Assembly (NCBI RefSeq): GCF_015624425.1
Contig: NZ_CP049919.1
Coordinates: forward strand, 992,001-1,056,000
From: Roseateles sp. DAIF2
GTDB lineage: Bacteria; Pseudomonadota; Gammaproteobacteria; Burkholderiales; Burkholderiaceae_C
Direction: 5' to 3'
Length of the DNA stretch: 64,000 nucleotides
The position numbers and the translations under genes are program-made. The notes under the pieces were generated by a model. The model was not told the origin of the DNA, ran no database searches, and was given only the letters and a program-made list of their open reading frames with translations. Shown in pieces: positions 36,515-44,217 of the stretch. The first letter of the stretch is position 1; each line of letters opens with the position of its first letter.

Positions 36515-36538
36515 TCTTTTCTGACAAGGCCTTCGCCG

Positions 36539-37171
36539 GTGGGTGCCACGTTGCCGCAGCAGTCTTCATCTTCGTCCTCTTCTTCATCACCCGCGGCGGC
36601 GCCGGAACGCAGCGCGCTGCGCGCCGCGCTGCGCGCCGCGCTGCGCCAGCAGCGCCAGCAATGGCTGCAGAGCGCGCCGGGCCAGGCGGCCGCGCCGGCC
36701 TTGGCCGGCCGGCTGCGCGAGCTGCTGGTCCAGCTGGAGCCGCAGGTGCTGGGGCTTTACTGGCCCCTGGAGGGTGAATTTAACGCAGTGCGGGACCTGC
36801 TGTCGCCCGATTGGCTGCCCGAGCCGCCGCTGCTGGCTCTGCCTTATGCCTACAAGGGCCAGGGCCGCATGGACTACCGGCGCTGGGACGGCGCCGCCGG
36901 CACGCCGGCGCTGCGGGACGAATGCGGCATCCCCAGCGGCGCCGGCGCGGTGCTGCAGCCGGACGTGGTGCTGGTGCCCTGCGTCGGCTTCACCCGCCAG
37001 GGCTTCCGGCTCGGCTATGGCGGCGGCTACTTCGACCGCTGGCTGGCGGCACACCCGGGCGTGACCGCGGTGGGCGTCGCCTGGAGCTGCGGCGAGGCGG
37101 CCTTTGCCGTCGAGCCGCATGACCAGGCGTTGATGGTGATCGCGACCGAGTTGGAGCTGATCGCACCCTGA
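36539..37171 (+). CDS. 5-formyltetrahydrofolate cyclo-ligase (copy 1)
   Basis: ATP-dependent conversion of 5-formyl-THF to 5,10-methenyl-THF. The core is complete: WPLEGEFNAV (substrate site), LPYAYKGQGRMDYRRW, GIPSGAGAVLQPDVVLVPCVGF, and the C-terminal GYGGGYFDRWLA nucleotide loop. There is no ATG in the first ~110 codons, so a GTG at 36539 (or TTG at 36551) must initiate. This gives about 210 residues with an odd run of nine serines at the N-terminus. A second, divergent 5-FCL gene lies at 39037-39606. No 6S RNA-like leader fits in the 24 bp upstream. Confidence 0.9.
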   Translation: MGATLPQQSSSSSSSSSPAAAPERSALRAALRAALRQQRQQWLQSAPGQAAAPALAGRLRELLVQLEPQVLGLYWPLEGEFNAVRDLLSPDWLPEPPLLALPYAYKGQGRMDYRRWDGAAGTPALRDECGIPSGAGAVLQPDVVLVPCVGFTRQGFRLGYGGGYFDRWLAAHPGVTAVGVAWSCGEAAFAVEPHDQALMVIATELELIAP

Positions 37172-37180
37172 GGCGCCTCC

Positions 37181-38146
37181 TTATTCCTCTCCAATGTCGC
37201 GGCGCGATTGCGCCGCCTGCTCGAGCACCCAGGCGCTGAACTGCTGCACCTCGGGCCGCAGCCGGCCCTGCTCGGACAGCAGCAGCCAGTAGACGTACGG
37301 GCTGCTCATGCGGCTTTCCGGGCCGAAGGGCTCGATCAGGTCGCCGCGCTGCAGCTGCTCGCTGACCAGGGCCAGCCGCGCCAGCGCCACCGCCTGGCCG
37401 GCCAGCGCGGCCTGCACCTGCTGGTAGGTGAAGTTCAGGTACATCCAGCGGCGCGGCTGCAGGCCCGGCGCGCCATGCTCGCGCAGCCAGCGGCGCCAGC
37501 TCAGGTAGTCGGCGCTGGGGCGCTGGTCGTCCTCCTCGGCCAGGGTGTGGCCGGCCAGGTCGGCCGGCTGCGCCAGCGGCGGCGCCTCGCCGGCGGCGGC
37601 CCGGCCCGCCAGCCAGGGGCTGATCACCGGGGTCAGGGTCTCGCCGAACAGGCGCTGCGCATCCTGGCGCCGGCCCAGCTGCTCCGGCGTCGCATAGCGC
37701 AGCGCCAGGTCGATCTCGCTGTCCTCCAGCTCGACCACCACGTCATGGGCCGAGACGCGGATGTCGATGTCCGGATGCTCGCGCTGGAAGGCCTCCAGGC
37801 GCGGGATCAGCCACAGCGAGGCGAAGGAGGCGAAGGTTGTGACATTGACGACGCGCCGGCCCTTGCTCTGGCGGATCTGCCGCACCGTGCCGTCCAGCCG
37901 CTCCAGCACCGCCACCACCGTGCCCTGCAGCTGCAGGCCGTCGGCCGTCAGCTCCACATGGCGGGTGCCGCGCAGGAACAGGGTGCAGCCGATCTCCTCC
38001 TCCAGCGTGCGGATCTGGCGGCTGATCGCGGACTGGGTCAGGTGCAGCTCCTCGGCCGCGGCGCGGAAGCTCAACAGCCGGGCCACGGCCTCGAAGGCGC
38101 GCAGCGGGCCGATCGGAAGCGGACGGTGCCGGGCTTGCGGATTCAT
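37181..38146 (-). CDS. LysR-family transcriptional regulator (GcvA-like)
   Basis: Codes for 321 residues from ATG 38146. The N-terminal helix-turn-helix (about 10-65) contains SFRAAAEELHLTQSAISRQI (recognition helix). The effector-binding domain follows (about 95-300) with GcvA/AmpR-type features such as SEIDLALRYATP. The target is unknown. It is divergent from a DUF2917 gene. The 114-bp gap holds a GGACT-N6-AGTCC inverted repeat (38188-38203) that is a possible operator. It is convergent with 5-FCL copy 1. Confidence 0.92.
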   Translation of the reverse strand: MNPQARHRPLPIGPLRAFEAVARLLSFRAAAEELHLTQSAISRQIRTLEEEIGCTLFLRGTRHVELTADGLQLQGTVVAVLERLDGTVRQIRQSKGRRVVNVTTFASFASLWLIPRLEAFQREHPDIDIRVSAHDVVVELEDSEIDLALRYATPEQLGRRQDAQRLFGETLTPVISPWLAGRAAAGEAPPLAQPADLAGHTLAEEDDQRPSADYLSWRRWLREHGAPGLQPRRWMYLNFTYQQVQAALAGQAVALARLALVSEQLQRGDLIEPFGPESRMSSPYVYWLLLSEQGRLRPEVQQFSAWVLEQAAQSRRDIGEE

Positions 38147-38187
38147 GAGCAAATGGTATCAATCCCGCGCGTGCATCTCATTGGACC

Positions 38188-38203
38188 GGACTCCGGGTAG
38201 TCC
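38188..38203. promoter_or_regulatory. Inverted repeat, possible LysR-type operator
   Basis: GGACT-CCGGGT-AGTCC lies in the divergent region between the LysR gene and the DUF2917 gene, followed by CCTAGGAT. The position suits an operator for the divergent pair. No experimental support is visible in sequence. Confidence 0.35.
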
Positions 38204-38260
38204 CTAGGATTCACCCATGTCGCACCGGATGTCCCGGTGCCCCAGTCGGGAGTCGCAGTC

Positions 38261-38629
38261 ATGAGTCAAACGCAATTCGCACAAGCGCTGTGGAGTCTGG
38301 CCCGCGGCGAGGCCCTGAGCCTGGACATCGGCCCCGGGCCGCGCGAGCTGAGTGTCACCGAGGGCCGGCTCTGGCTGACCCGCCAGGGCAGCGCCAGCCA
38401 GGCCGCCGAGGATATCTGGCTGGAGCCGGGCCAGAGCGTGCAGCTGCGCTCCGGCAGCCGCGTCGTCGTCGAGGGCTGGCCCCAGGCGAGCTTCCAGCTG
38501 CTGGTGCCGCCGGCCGCCTGCCCGCAGATGGCAACGCGCCTGCGTGCCGCCGCCGCTAGCGCCGCGGGCTTCCGCTCCGCGCCGTCGCATTCGTCCTCGC
38601 CTTCTCCTTCCGGGCTGGCCGCGGCTTGA
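38261..38629 (+). CDS. DUF2917-domain protein
   Basis: Codes for 122 residues from ATG 38261. The DUF2917 core (about 15-85) is a small beta-rich cupin-like domain, with RLWLTRQGSASQAAEDIWLE and GQSVQLRSGSRVVVEGWPQA as its clearest stretches. DUF2917 genes commonly lie divergent from a LysR regulator in Burkholderiales, as here, suggesting local regulation. The biochemical role is unknown. The C-terminal ~25 codons are low-complexity Ser/Pro and overlap 74 bp with the convergent TfoX-like gene. Confidence 0.82.
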   Translation: MSQTQFAQALWSLARGEALSLDIGPGPRELSVTEGRLWLTRQGSASQAAEDIWLEPGQSVQLRSGSRVVVEGWPQASFQLLVPPAACPQMATRLRAAAASAAGFRSAPSHSSSPSPSGLAAA

Positions 38630-38963
38630 GTTTCAAGGCCTGGGCGCGCAGCGCGGCCTCCAGGGCCAGCCGCGCCCAGGGGCGCATCAGCGCCGGTGAT
38701 TCCATCGCCTCCTCGGGCGGCCGGTAGTAGCCCAGGGTCGTCCATTCGCCCTGCTTCAGGTAGCGGAAGGGCTCGCAGCCGGCGGCCTCGAAGCGGGGCC
38801 GGCTTTCCACATCGGTCTTCAGGTACAGCTGCTCGTCGGCGATCAGCGCGACGAACAGCTCGTCCAGGTAGAGGCCCCTGCCGCCGAACATGCGGCGCGT
38901 CCGCACGGCCCCTAGCGGGCTCAGCAGCTCGGTGCAATGGGCGGTGAATTCATCGTCATGCAT
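38556..38963 (-). CDS. TfoX/Sxy N-terminal domain protein
   Basis: Codes for 135 residues. The TfoX N-terminal domain spans about 1-105, with the signature VRTRRMFGGRGLYLDELFVA (about 19-38), then YLKTD and the FRYLKQGEWTTLGYY strand. Stand-alone TfoX_N proteins are related to the competence regulator Sxy but lack its C-terminal domain, so the role is uncertain. The tail is basic and low-complexity. The ATG at 38963 (MHDDEFTAHC) is chosen; it diverges from 5-FCL copy 2. Confidence 0.85.
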   Translation of the reverse strand: MHDDEFTAHCTELLSPLGAVRTRRMFGGRGLYLDELFVALIADEQLYLKTDVESRPRFEAAGCEPFRYLKQGEWTTLGYYRPPEEAMESPALMRPWARLALEAALRAQALKLKPRPARKEKARTNATARSGSPRR

Positions 38964-39036
38964 GTGGCCGGACTCTACCGAATCCGGCCACAATCCGGCC
39001 TCGTCGTCGCCCCCGCCGGAGCCCCGAGTGGACAAC

Positions 39037-39606
39037 ATGCTGATGCCCGACCGCGCCGCGCTGCGCCAGAAGCTGATCCAGGAGCGCCTGGACCTGCCCC
39101 ACCGCCTGGACCTGGCCGAGCAGTTGCAGAGCGTGCTGCGCATCTGGCTGCTGCGCCGCCAGGAAAAGACCATCGGCGCCTACTGGCCGATCAAGGGTGA
39201 GTTCGATCCGCTGCCGGCGCTGTACCGCTGGAGCGAGGCGCACCCGGACCGCCGTATCGGCCTGCCGGTGGTCGACAAGGACCATGGCACCCTGCGCTTT
39301 CACGTCTGGTATCCGGGCTGCCCGATGGAGGAGGACGCCTACGGCATCCCCAAGCCCAAGGACACCGAGCAGTTCCAGCCCCAGCTGATGATCCTGCCCT
39401 GCCTGGGCTATGGCCCCTGCGGCCTGCGCCTGGGCTATGGCGGCGGTTTCATGGACCGCACCCTGGCCGAGCTGACGCCGCGCCCCATTACTGCAGGCGT
39501 GGGTTACGCCCATGGTTTCTTGCCCCTCTTGAAGGCCGAGCCGACCGATGTGCCGGTGGATGCGATGCTGACGGAGGAGGGGGTGGTGTGGGATGTGAAT
39601 GGGTGA
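39037..39606 (+). CDS. 5-formyltetrahydrofolate cyclo-ligase (copy 2)
   Basis: Codes for 189 residues from ATG 39037; a GTG at 39028 is also possible. The domain is complete: KTIGAYWPIKGEFD (substrate loop), YGIPKPKDTEQFQPQLMILP, and the GYGGGFMDRTLAEL nucleotide loop. It differs clearly from copy 1 (36539-37171). It has an R-x-G-L-P-V-V strand in place of LPYAYKG, and a PVDAMLTEEGVVWDV C-terminus. The two are therefore ancient paralogues rather than a recent duplication. It is the last core gene before the accessory patch. Confidence 0.92.
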   Translation: MLMPDRAALRQKLIQERLDLPHRLDLAEQLQSVLRIWLLRRQEKTIGAYWPIKGEFDPLPALYRWSEAHPDRRIGLPVVDKDHGTLRFHVWYPGCPMEEDAYGIPKPKDTEQFQPQLMILPCLGYGPCGLRLGYGGGFMDRTLAELTPRPITAGVGYAHGFLPLLKAEPTDVPVDAMLTEEGVVWDVNG

Positions 39607-39712
39607 GGGTGACAGGCTAAATGTGAGTGTTTAGCTGGCGTGCTGATCGCAGGCTCGTGGTCCGTACGAAGGCATCTCAAGGGTCAGGTCTTGATGAGAA
39701 ATGCAGCTGGGC

Positions 39713-39984
39713 TTACTTGCCAGCCAGCGCCTTGTCGGTAGCCTCAACGAGGCACCTGAGGAAACGAATAGCTTTGTCGAGCTCCTCTCGCTTCACTAGG
39801 TGTGGGGCGGGCGGTGCACCGTTTGCAACTGGCTTTGAGCGATGGACTGCATCACCTCGCTTTGAAATGAGCTCATCAAGTGTTTTCCTGGCCTTCACGC
39901 AGTCGTAGTTGGCCCATTCCCAGCAGGCCGCCACATCAACTTCGAGGAAGTCCTGAAACAGCTTCTTGGTCTTGTCGGAGGTCG
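39713..39984 (-). pseudogene. C-terminal part of IS-interrupted HEPN-domain protein
   Basis: Reading from the target-site copy at 39984, the frame continues the N-terminal fragment at 41375-41659 exactly (SDKTKKLFQDFLEVD and onward) to a TAA at 39713. It carries the HEPN ribonuclease signature R-x4-H in KRGDAVHRSK (Arg135 and His140 of the rebuilt protein), so the catalytic motif is in this half. The flanking text resembles the RiboL-PSP/MAE_28990-type HEPN group. As it stands, the fragment could be translated only from an internal GTG (39934), so it is probably dead. Base composition is lower in GC than the flanking core genes. Confidence 0.8.
39977..39984. repeat. Target-site duplication, left copy
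   Basis: GGAGGTCG here is repeated at 41375-41382. It is an 8-bp direct repeat flanking the IS256-family element, as expected for this family. Confidence 0.8.
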
Positions 39985-41374
39985 GGGGCTGTCTGAATTT
40001 CTGTGTTCGAGGCTCGGTGTAGGGCTCGCCGATTCAGACGAGCCCGCGCCGCATATTACGCGGCAGGTCAGGTAAATCGCTCGCCGTAGGCGATGGCGAA
40101 TTGGTTCATGGCCTCCTTCCATTCCTTGGCCGCGCGGCCCCAGTCGGCCGTGATATTGCGCAGCGCCAGCCACAGGAGCTTGGTAGCGGCATCGTCACTG
40201 GGGAAGTGGCCGCGCGTCTTGATGATCTTGCGCAGCCGACTGTGGATGCTCTCGATGGCGTTGGTCGTGTAGATCACGCGCCGCACGGCTGGGCTGAAGG
40301 CGAAGAACGGGATGACCCGATCCCAGGCCCGGCGCCAGGTGGCCGTCACGGTCGGGAACTTCTGGCCCCAGGCGCTCGCCTCGAAGGCATCGAGTTCGGC
40401 CTGGGCCGCGTCAGCACTGGACGCCGTGTAGATTGGCTTCAAGGCCGCCGCCAGGGCCTTGCGGTCCTTCCAGCTCGCGAAGTCCAGGCTGTTGCGGATC
40501 AGGTGCACGATGCAGGTCTGCAGCGTCGTGGCTGGGAACACGGCAGCGAGCGCCTCGGGGATGCCCTTGAGCCCATCGGTGACGGCAATCAGGATGTCGG
40601 CGACTCCTCGGGTCTTCAGATCGTTGAAGACCTTCATCCAGAACTTCGCGCCCTCGGTGTTCTCGATCCACAGGCCCAGGATGTCGCGCGTGCCATCGGG
40701 CAGCACGCCCAGGGCCAGGTAGATAGCCTTGTTGCGCACCACCGCATCCTCGCGAATCTTCACGCGCAGAGCGTCGAAGAACACCACCGGATACATCGGC
40801 TCCAGCGGCCGGCTCTGCCAGGCCGAGACCTCGGTCATCACGGCATCCGTCACGGAGCTGATGAACTCGGGGCTGACCTCGGTGCCGTACTGCTCGGCCA
40901 GGAAGCCCTGAATCTCGCGCACCGTCATGCCACGCGCGTACATGGCCACGATCTTGTCGTCGAAGCCGGTGAAGCGCCGCTCGTGCTTGGGGATAAGGAT
41001 GGGTTCGAACGAGCCGGCGCGGTCGCGCGGCACCTCGATGCGCAACGGACCGTCCTCGGTCAAGACCGTCTTGGCGGACTTGCCGTTGCGCTGGTTGCCG
41101 GCCTCCTCCGGCTTGGCCGTGCCGGGCGGATAGCCCAAGTGGTGCGACAGCTCCGCGCCCAACGCGCGCTCGATCAGCGCCTTCTTCAGCGCCATGGTCG
41201 TGGCGTTGATCTGCTCGGCCGTCATCGGCGTCGAGCCGCCGGTCAGCTGCTCAATGAGTTCCTTGGGGATCGACGGCAGCGCCGTCATGCCGGCTCCCGC
41301 CGGCTTCTTCTTGGTTGGCATAGATGCTCCTGGTCGTCATGCTATGCCTCGCACACAAAAATCCTGACAGGCTC
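39985..41374 (-). mobile_element. IS256-family insertion sequence (1390 bp)
   Basis: The element is bounded by imperfect inverted repeats. GGGGCTGTCTGAATTTCTGT on the left and GAGCCTGTCAGGATTTTTGT read from the right agree at about 23 of the first 29 positions through CGAGGC. It is flanked by an 8-bp duplication (GGAGGTCG) and contains a single intact transposase gene. Removing the element and one copy of the repeat restores an open HEPN reading frame across the junction. This fixes the boundaries and shows the insertion is recent. Confidence 0.88.
40068..41321 (-). CDS. IS256-family transposase
   Basis: Codes for 417 residues of the mutator-type (DDE) transposase family. Landmarks are the N-terminal FDDKIVAMYARGMTVREIQG stretch, VVFFDALRVKIRED with the first Asp, ILIAVTDGLKGIPEAL with the second Asp, TCIVHLIRNS, and the C-terminal VIYTTNAIESIH with the likely catalytic Glu. 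It appears full length with no frameshift, so the element may still be active. It occupies nearly the whole insertion sequence. Confidence 0.96.
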   Translation of the reverse strand: MPTKKKPAGAGMTALPSIPKELIEQLTGGSTPMTAEQINATTMALKKALIERALGAELSHHLGYPPGTAKPEEAGNQRNGKSAKTVLTEDGPLRIEVPRDRAGSFEPILIPKHERRFTGFDDKIVAMYARGMTVREIQGFLAEQYGTEVSPEFISSVTDAVMTEVSAWQSRPLEPMYPVVFFDALRVKIREDAVVRNKAIYLALGVLPDGTRDILGLWIENTEGAKFWMKVFNDLKTRGVADILIAVTDGLKGIPEALAAVFPATTLQTCIVHLIRNSLDFASWKDRKALAAALKPIYTASSADAAQAELDAFEASAWGQKFPTVTATWRRAWDRVIPFFAFSPAVRRVIYTTNAIESIHSRLRKIIKTRGHFPSDDAATKLLWLALRNITADWGRAAKEWKEAMNQFAIAYGERFT

Positions 41375-41382
41375 GGAGGTCG
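41375..41382. repeat. Target-site duplication, right copy
   Basis: GGAGGTCG, identical to 39977-39984, directly abuts the right end of the insertion sequence. Confidence 0.8.
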
Positions 41383-41659
41383 GGTTGTGGAAGCGTTTCA
41401 GCTCTTCCTCCAGGCGTGTCAAAACAAACTTTCCTACATAGCTTCCGGTCACCACTCGAAGGCGTAGCGCCACCTCTTCACGAACGCGATCCTCAACGTA
41501 CGTCTCCCACGCGGTCAGTGCCATGACCAAGCCGGCCCGCTTCAACACTTCCGCATTTGCAGGAGGCGGCTTGGGCATGGCATCAAAGTGCGCAAGCAGA
41601 TCCTCCGCGTCTTTAATGGAACTTTCGAAGGATGCGAGAGCTTTTGACATGAGTGGCAT
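41375..41659 (-). pseudogene. N-terminal part of IS-interrupted HEPN-domain protein
   Basis: The frame opens at ATG 41659, or the in-frame ATG at 41650 (MSKALASFES). It encodes 95 residues ending at RFHNPTS exactly at the insertion point. The sequence (EVLKRAGLVMALTAWETYVE and on) is the first helical half of a HEPN protein. The second half is at 39713-39984, and the rebuilt protein has 182 residues. Without the insertion the gene would be intact. The frame runs nine codons into the element (ending IFVCEA) before a stop. It lies 34 bp downstream of the membrane-protein gene on the same strand. Confidence 0.8.
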
Positions 41660-41693
41660 GCCCTAGTGCTGAATGTGCCCTGAGAGTGGCTGT

Positions 41694-42506
41694 TTATCGA
41701 TGTGAGTCGGCGCTAGCGAAAGGGCCACGACTTTCCTTGGGAGCCAGGCTCGCACTGTCTGATGTCGCGACGGAAGCAAGGGCGTCAACGAGTTCTTGTA
41801 CAGAAGTCGCAGCTGACTTGGCAATCGCATCAAGGAATGCATTTGGCACCTTGACATGATTCTGTCGCCGAAGAATCAGGTAGGTTTGCAAAAAGGCCAG
41901 AACCCCAATCTCGAACGAAGCCATATAGATCAACCCAGACAGCTTGTGCTTCGATTGGCGCGCACCTTCTGCGTGGAATCCGACTCGAATCGATCCGGAG
42001 ATCATCCGAGCAACGTCCGCTGCCTCGGCGGGAAAGTCGGATGCGCGAGCTTCTGATGCATTGTCTGGCAGCTTGAGTTCTGGCAGGGCCGCCGAAAGTC
42101 GATACGCAAGAACTGGTTGATCCTTTGCAAGGTCTGAGAGGGACTTGAGCAGGTGGCCCCGAATTTCCTGCTGCTCGGCCCCAGATTGACGCTCTGCGAC
42201 CGCCACCAGAATTGGGCGAGCCTGCTGCAGCATGGATTGAGTTTCTTCGTCACTGAGTTGCCAGCTGCGTTCAGCTAACGCAGACTTGAATGCCGAAAGG
42301 ATCCAATCCGGTAGTTGGGTCGTAAGCAGCTCATCTGTGACCGCGCTGTGGCGGAGCTGAAGTAGGTAAAACAGGGTTGAGCGGAGTGTCCTCTTTCGCT
42401 CGTATCGAATCTTGGCGATATAGCCACAGGCAGCAAGCAGAGCTGATCCGACAGCGCCACCGGCTGCCGCAAGCTTTGGGTCAATCGTCAGGATAGTTTC
42501 GATCAC
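41694..42506 (-). CDS. Membrane-anchored protein of unknown function, partner of HEPN gene
   Basis: Codes for 270 residues that I do not recognise. One transmembrane helix lies near the N-terminus (about 11-31, AAAGGAVGSALLAACGYIAK). A helical soluble region rich in Leu, Gln and charged residues follows (about 35-190). A second hydrophobic stretch (about 194-218, with GLIYMASFEIGVLAFLQTYL) precedes a Ser/Ala-rich tail. It sits 34 bp upstream of the HEPN gene on the same strand, so the two probably formed one operon. Codon and base usage look less GC-rich than core neighbours, suggesting horizontal acquisition. A defence or toxin-control role is inferred only from the HEPN neighbour. Confidence 0.65.
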   Translation of the reverse strand: MIETILTIDPKLAAAGGAVGSALLAACGYIAKIRYERKRTLRSTLFYLLQLRHSAVTDELLTTQLPDWILSAFKSALAERSWQLSDEETQSMLQQARPILVAVAERQSGAEQQEIRGHLLKSLSDLAKDQPVLAYRLSAALPELKLPDNASEARASDFPAEAADVARMISGSIRVGFHAEGARQSKHKLSGLIYMASFEIGVLAFLQTYLILRRQNHVKVPNAFLDAIAKSAATSVQELVDALASVATSDSASLAPKESRGPFASADSHR

Positions 42507-42707
42507 GGTCTAGAGCCCTAGTTCGGTTCCCTGGTCACAGGTCCGCCATTAAAAACTGCGGTGGCAGCCACAAGTCCCTAGTGCGATGGAACTATGCCAA
42601 CAAAATACCTGTGAACGTGGCAGCTCTGGCATCTGATACCGACGCCACGATTGCTCTTTGCTCTAAGCAAGATCGTTCTGGCCTGACATTTCTCCGCGCG
42701 AGCGAGA

Positions 42708-44063
42708 ATGCCCTCCATGGACCACACCAACTCTGCCTCCCATCTCTACGCCGCCCACCTCGCCGCCCTGCAGATCCAGGCCGAGTCGGCCCTGGCGCGT
42801 TGCGGCTATGACGCGCTGTTGATTGCTTCCGGCATCGAGAAGTACGCCTTCCTCGATGACCGGCCCTATCTGTTCCAGCCCAATCCGCATTTCAAGCATT
42901 GGCTGCCGCTGACGGCCAACCCGTACAGCTGGCTGCTGATCCGGCCGGGCCACAAGCCGCGCCTGGTCTATTACCAGCCGGACGATTACTGGCATGTGCC
43001 GCCCAGCGACCCGAGCGGCTTCTGGGTCGAGCATTTCGAGCTGATCGTGATCAGCCAGCCGGAGGATGCGGCGCGTCATCTGCAGGTGGCGGCAGGGGGG
43101 CGTGCCGCCATCATCGGCGAGGCCGACGCGGCGATCGCCGGCGTGGTGCCCAACAACCCGCAGGACCTGCTGCACCTGCTGCATTACCGGCGCGCGGTGA
43201 AGAGCGCCTACGAGCTGGAACAGATGCGTGCCGCGCAGCGCCGCGCGGTGCCGGCGCATCTGGCGGCCAAGGCGGCCTTCGAGGCCGGCGCGTCCGAGCT
43301 GGACATCCATCGCGCCTACCTGGCGGCCAGCGGCCATACCGACCGCGACCTGCCGTACTCCAACATCGTCGCGCTCAACGAGCATGGCGCGGTGCTGCAT
43401 TACCAGTACCAGGACAGCCGCCCGCCGGCCGAATCGCGCGCGCTGCTGATCGATGCGGGCGCGCAGGTGAACGGCTATGCCTCGGACATCACGCGCACCT
43501 GGAGCCTGGGGCGCGACGAGCGCTTCGACGCGCTGCTGGCCGCGATGGAGCGGGCGCAGCTGGCGCTGGTGGACGAGGTGCGTGCCGGCGTCGACTACCG
43601 CGACATCCACCTGAGCACGCATCGCCATATCGCGCGCATCCTGGTGGAGCAGGGCATCGTGAAAAAGGGGCTGAGCAGCCCCGAGGCGCTGGTCGAGCAG
43701 CGCGTCACCAGCACCTTCTTCCCGCATGGCATCGGCCATCTGCTGGGCCTGCAGGTGCACGACATCGGCGGCTTCATGGCCGACGAGACCGGCGCGCCGG
43801 CGGCCAAGCCCGAGGGCCATCCCTATCTGCGCCTGACCCGCGTGCTGCAGCCCGGCATGGTGGTGACCATCGAGCCGGGTCTGTATTTCATCCCGACCCT
43901 GCTGAAGAAGCTGGCCGCCACGCCGGCCGGCGCCGCGATCGACTGGGGCCTGGTCGAGCACCTGGCCCGCTTCGGCGGCGTGCGCATCGAGGACGATGTG
44001 GCCTGCCGCGAGGCGGATCAGGCGCCGGAGAACCTGACCCGGGACGCGTTCGCGGCGGCTTGA
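42708..44063 (+). CDS. pepQ: Xaa-Pro dipeptidase
   Basis: M24B metallopeptidase cleaving Xaa-Pro dipeptides. The 451-residue product has a creatinase-like N-terminal domain (about 1-165). The pita-bread domain shows metal ligands in LLIDAGAQVNGYASDITRTW (two Asp), FFPHGIGHLLGLQVHD (His), MVVTIEPGLYF (Glu) and GVRIEDDV (Glu). The length fits the gammaproteobacterial-type PepQ. ATG 42708 or 42717 (MDHTNS) could start; neither has a clear ribosome site. It marks the return to core-like composition after the accessory patch. Confidence 0.94.
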   Translation: MPSMDHTNSASHLYAAHLAALQIQAESALARCGYDALLIASGIEKYAFLDDRPYLFQPNPHFKHWLPLTANPYSWLLIRPGHKPRLVYYQPDDYWHVPPSDPSGFWVEHFELIVISQPEDAARHLQVAAGGRAAIIGEADAAIAGVVPNNPQDLLHLLHYRRAVKSAYELEQMRAAQRRAVPAHLAAKAAFEAGASELDIHRAYLAASGHTDRDLPYSNIVALNEHGAVLHYQYQDSRPPAESRALLIDAGAQVNGYASDITRTWSLGRDERFDALLAAMERAQLALVDEVRAGVDYRDIHLSTHRHIARILVEQGIVKKGLSSPEALVEQRVTSTFFPHGIGHLLGLQVHDIGGFMADETGAPAAKPEGHPYLRLTRVLQPGMVVTIEPGLYFIPTLLKKLAATPAGAAIDWGLVEHLARFGGVRIEDDVACREADQAPENLTRDAFAAA

Positions 44064-44192
44064 CGGACCACCCCCTACCGGCTTCGCCGGCCCCCTCCAG
44101 GGGGCGCACCCGCAGGACCGGCGGAGCCGGATCCTCGGGTGCCGCTTGGCTAGGCTGCGCGCTCGCGCCATCGGGCGGCGAGGCTTGCTGAA

Positions 44193-44214
44193 ATGCCGCC
44201 GCGTTGGGCGGCAT
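44193..44214 (-). terminator. Probable terminator after ompW
   Basis: On the minus strand an 8-bp stem (ATGCCGCC/GGCGGCAT) with loop CAACGC is followed by a short T-run (TTTC). It starts just after the ompW stop. The short T-tract makes efficiency uncertain. Confidence 0.55.
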
Positions 44215-44217
44215 CCG

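Noticed and set aside
36515..36538. 6S RNA expected upstream of a 5-formyl-THF cyclo-ligase gene
   Set aside because: Only 24 bp separate the divergent genes at copy 1 and 73 bp at copy 2, too short for a 6S RNA.
39607..42707. CRISPR array or integrative element ends around the accessory patch
   Set aside because: No regularly spaced repeats, integrase gene or tRNA-derived attachment repeats were found; only the IS256 element has clear ends.
44064..44192. GC-rich gap after pepQ with CCCCCTCCAGGGGG-like palindromes
   Set aside because: Short palindromes of this sort are common in such GC-rich genomes; no second copy was found in the window to call it a repeat family.
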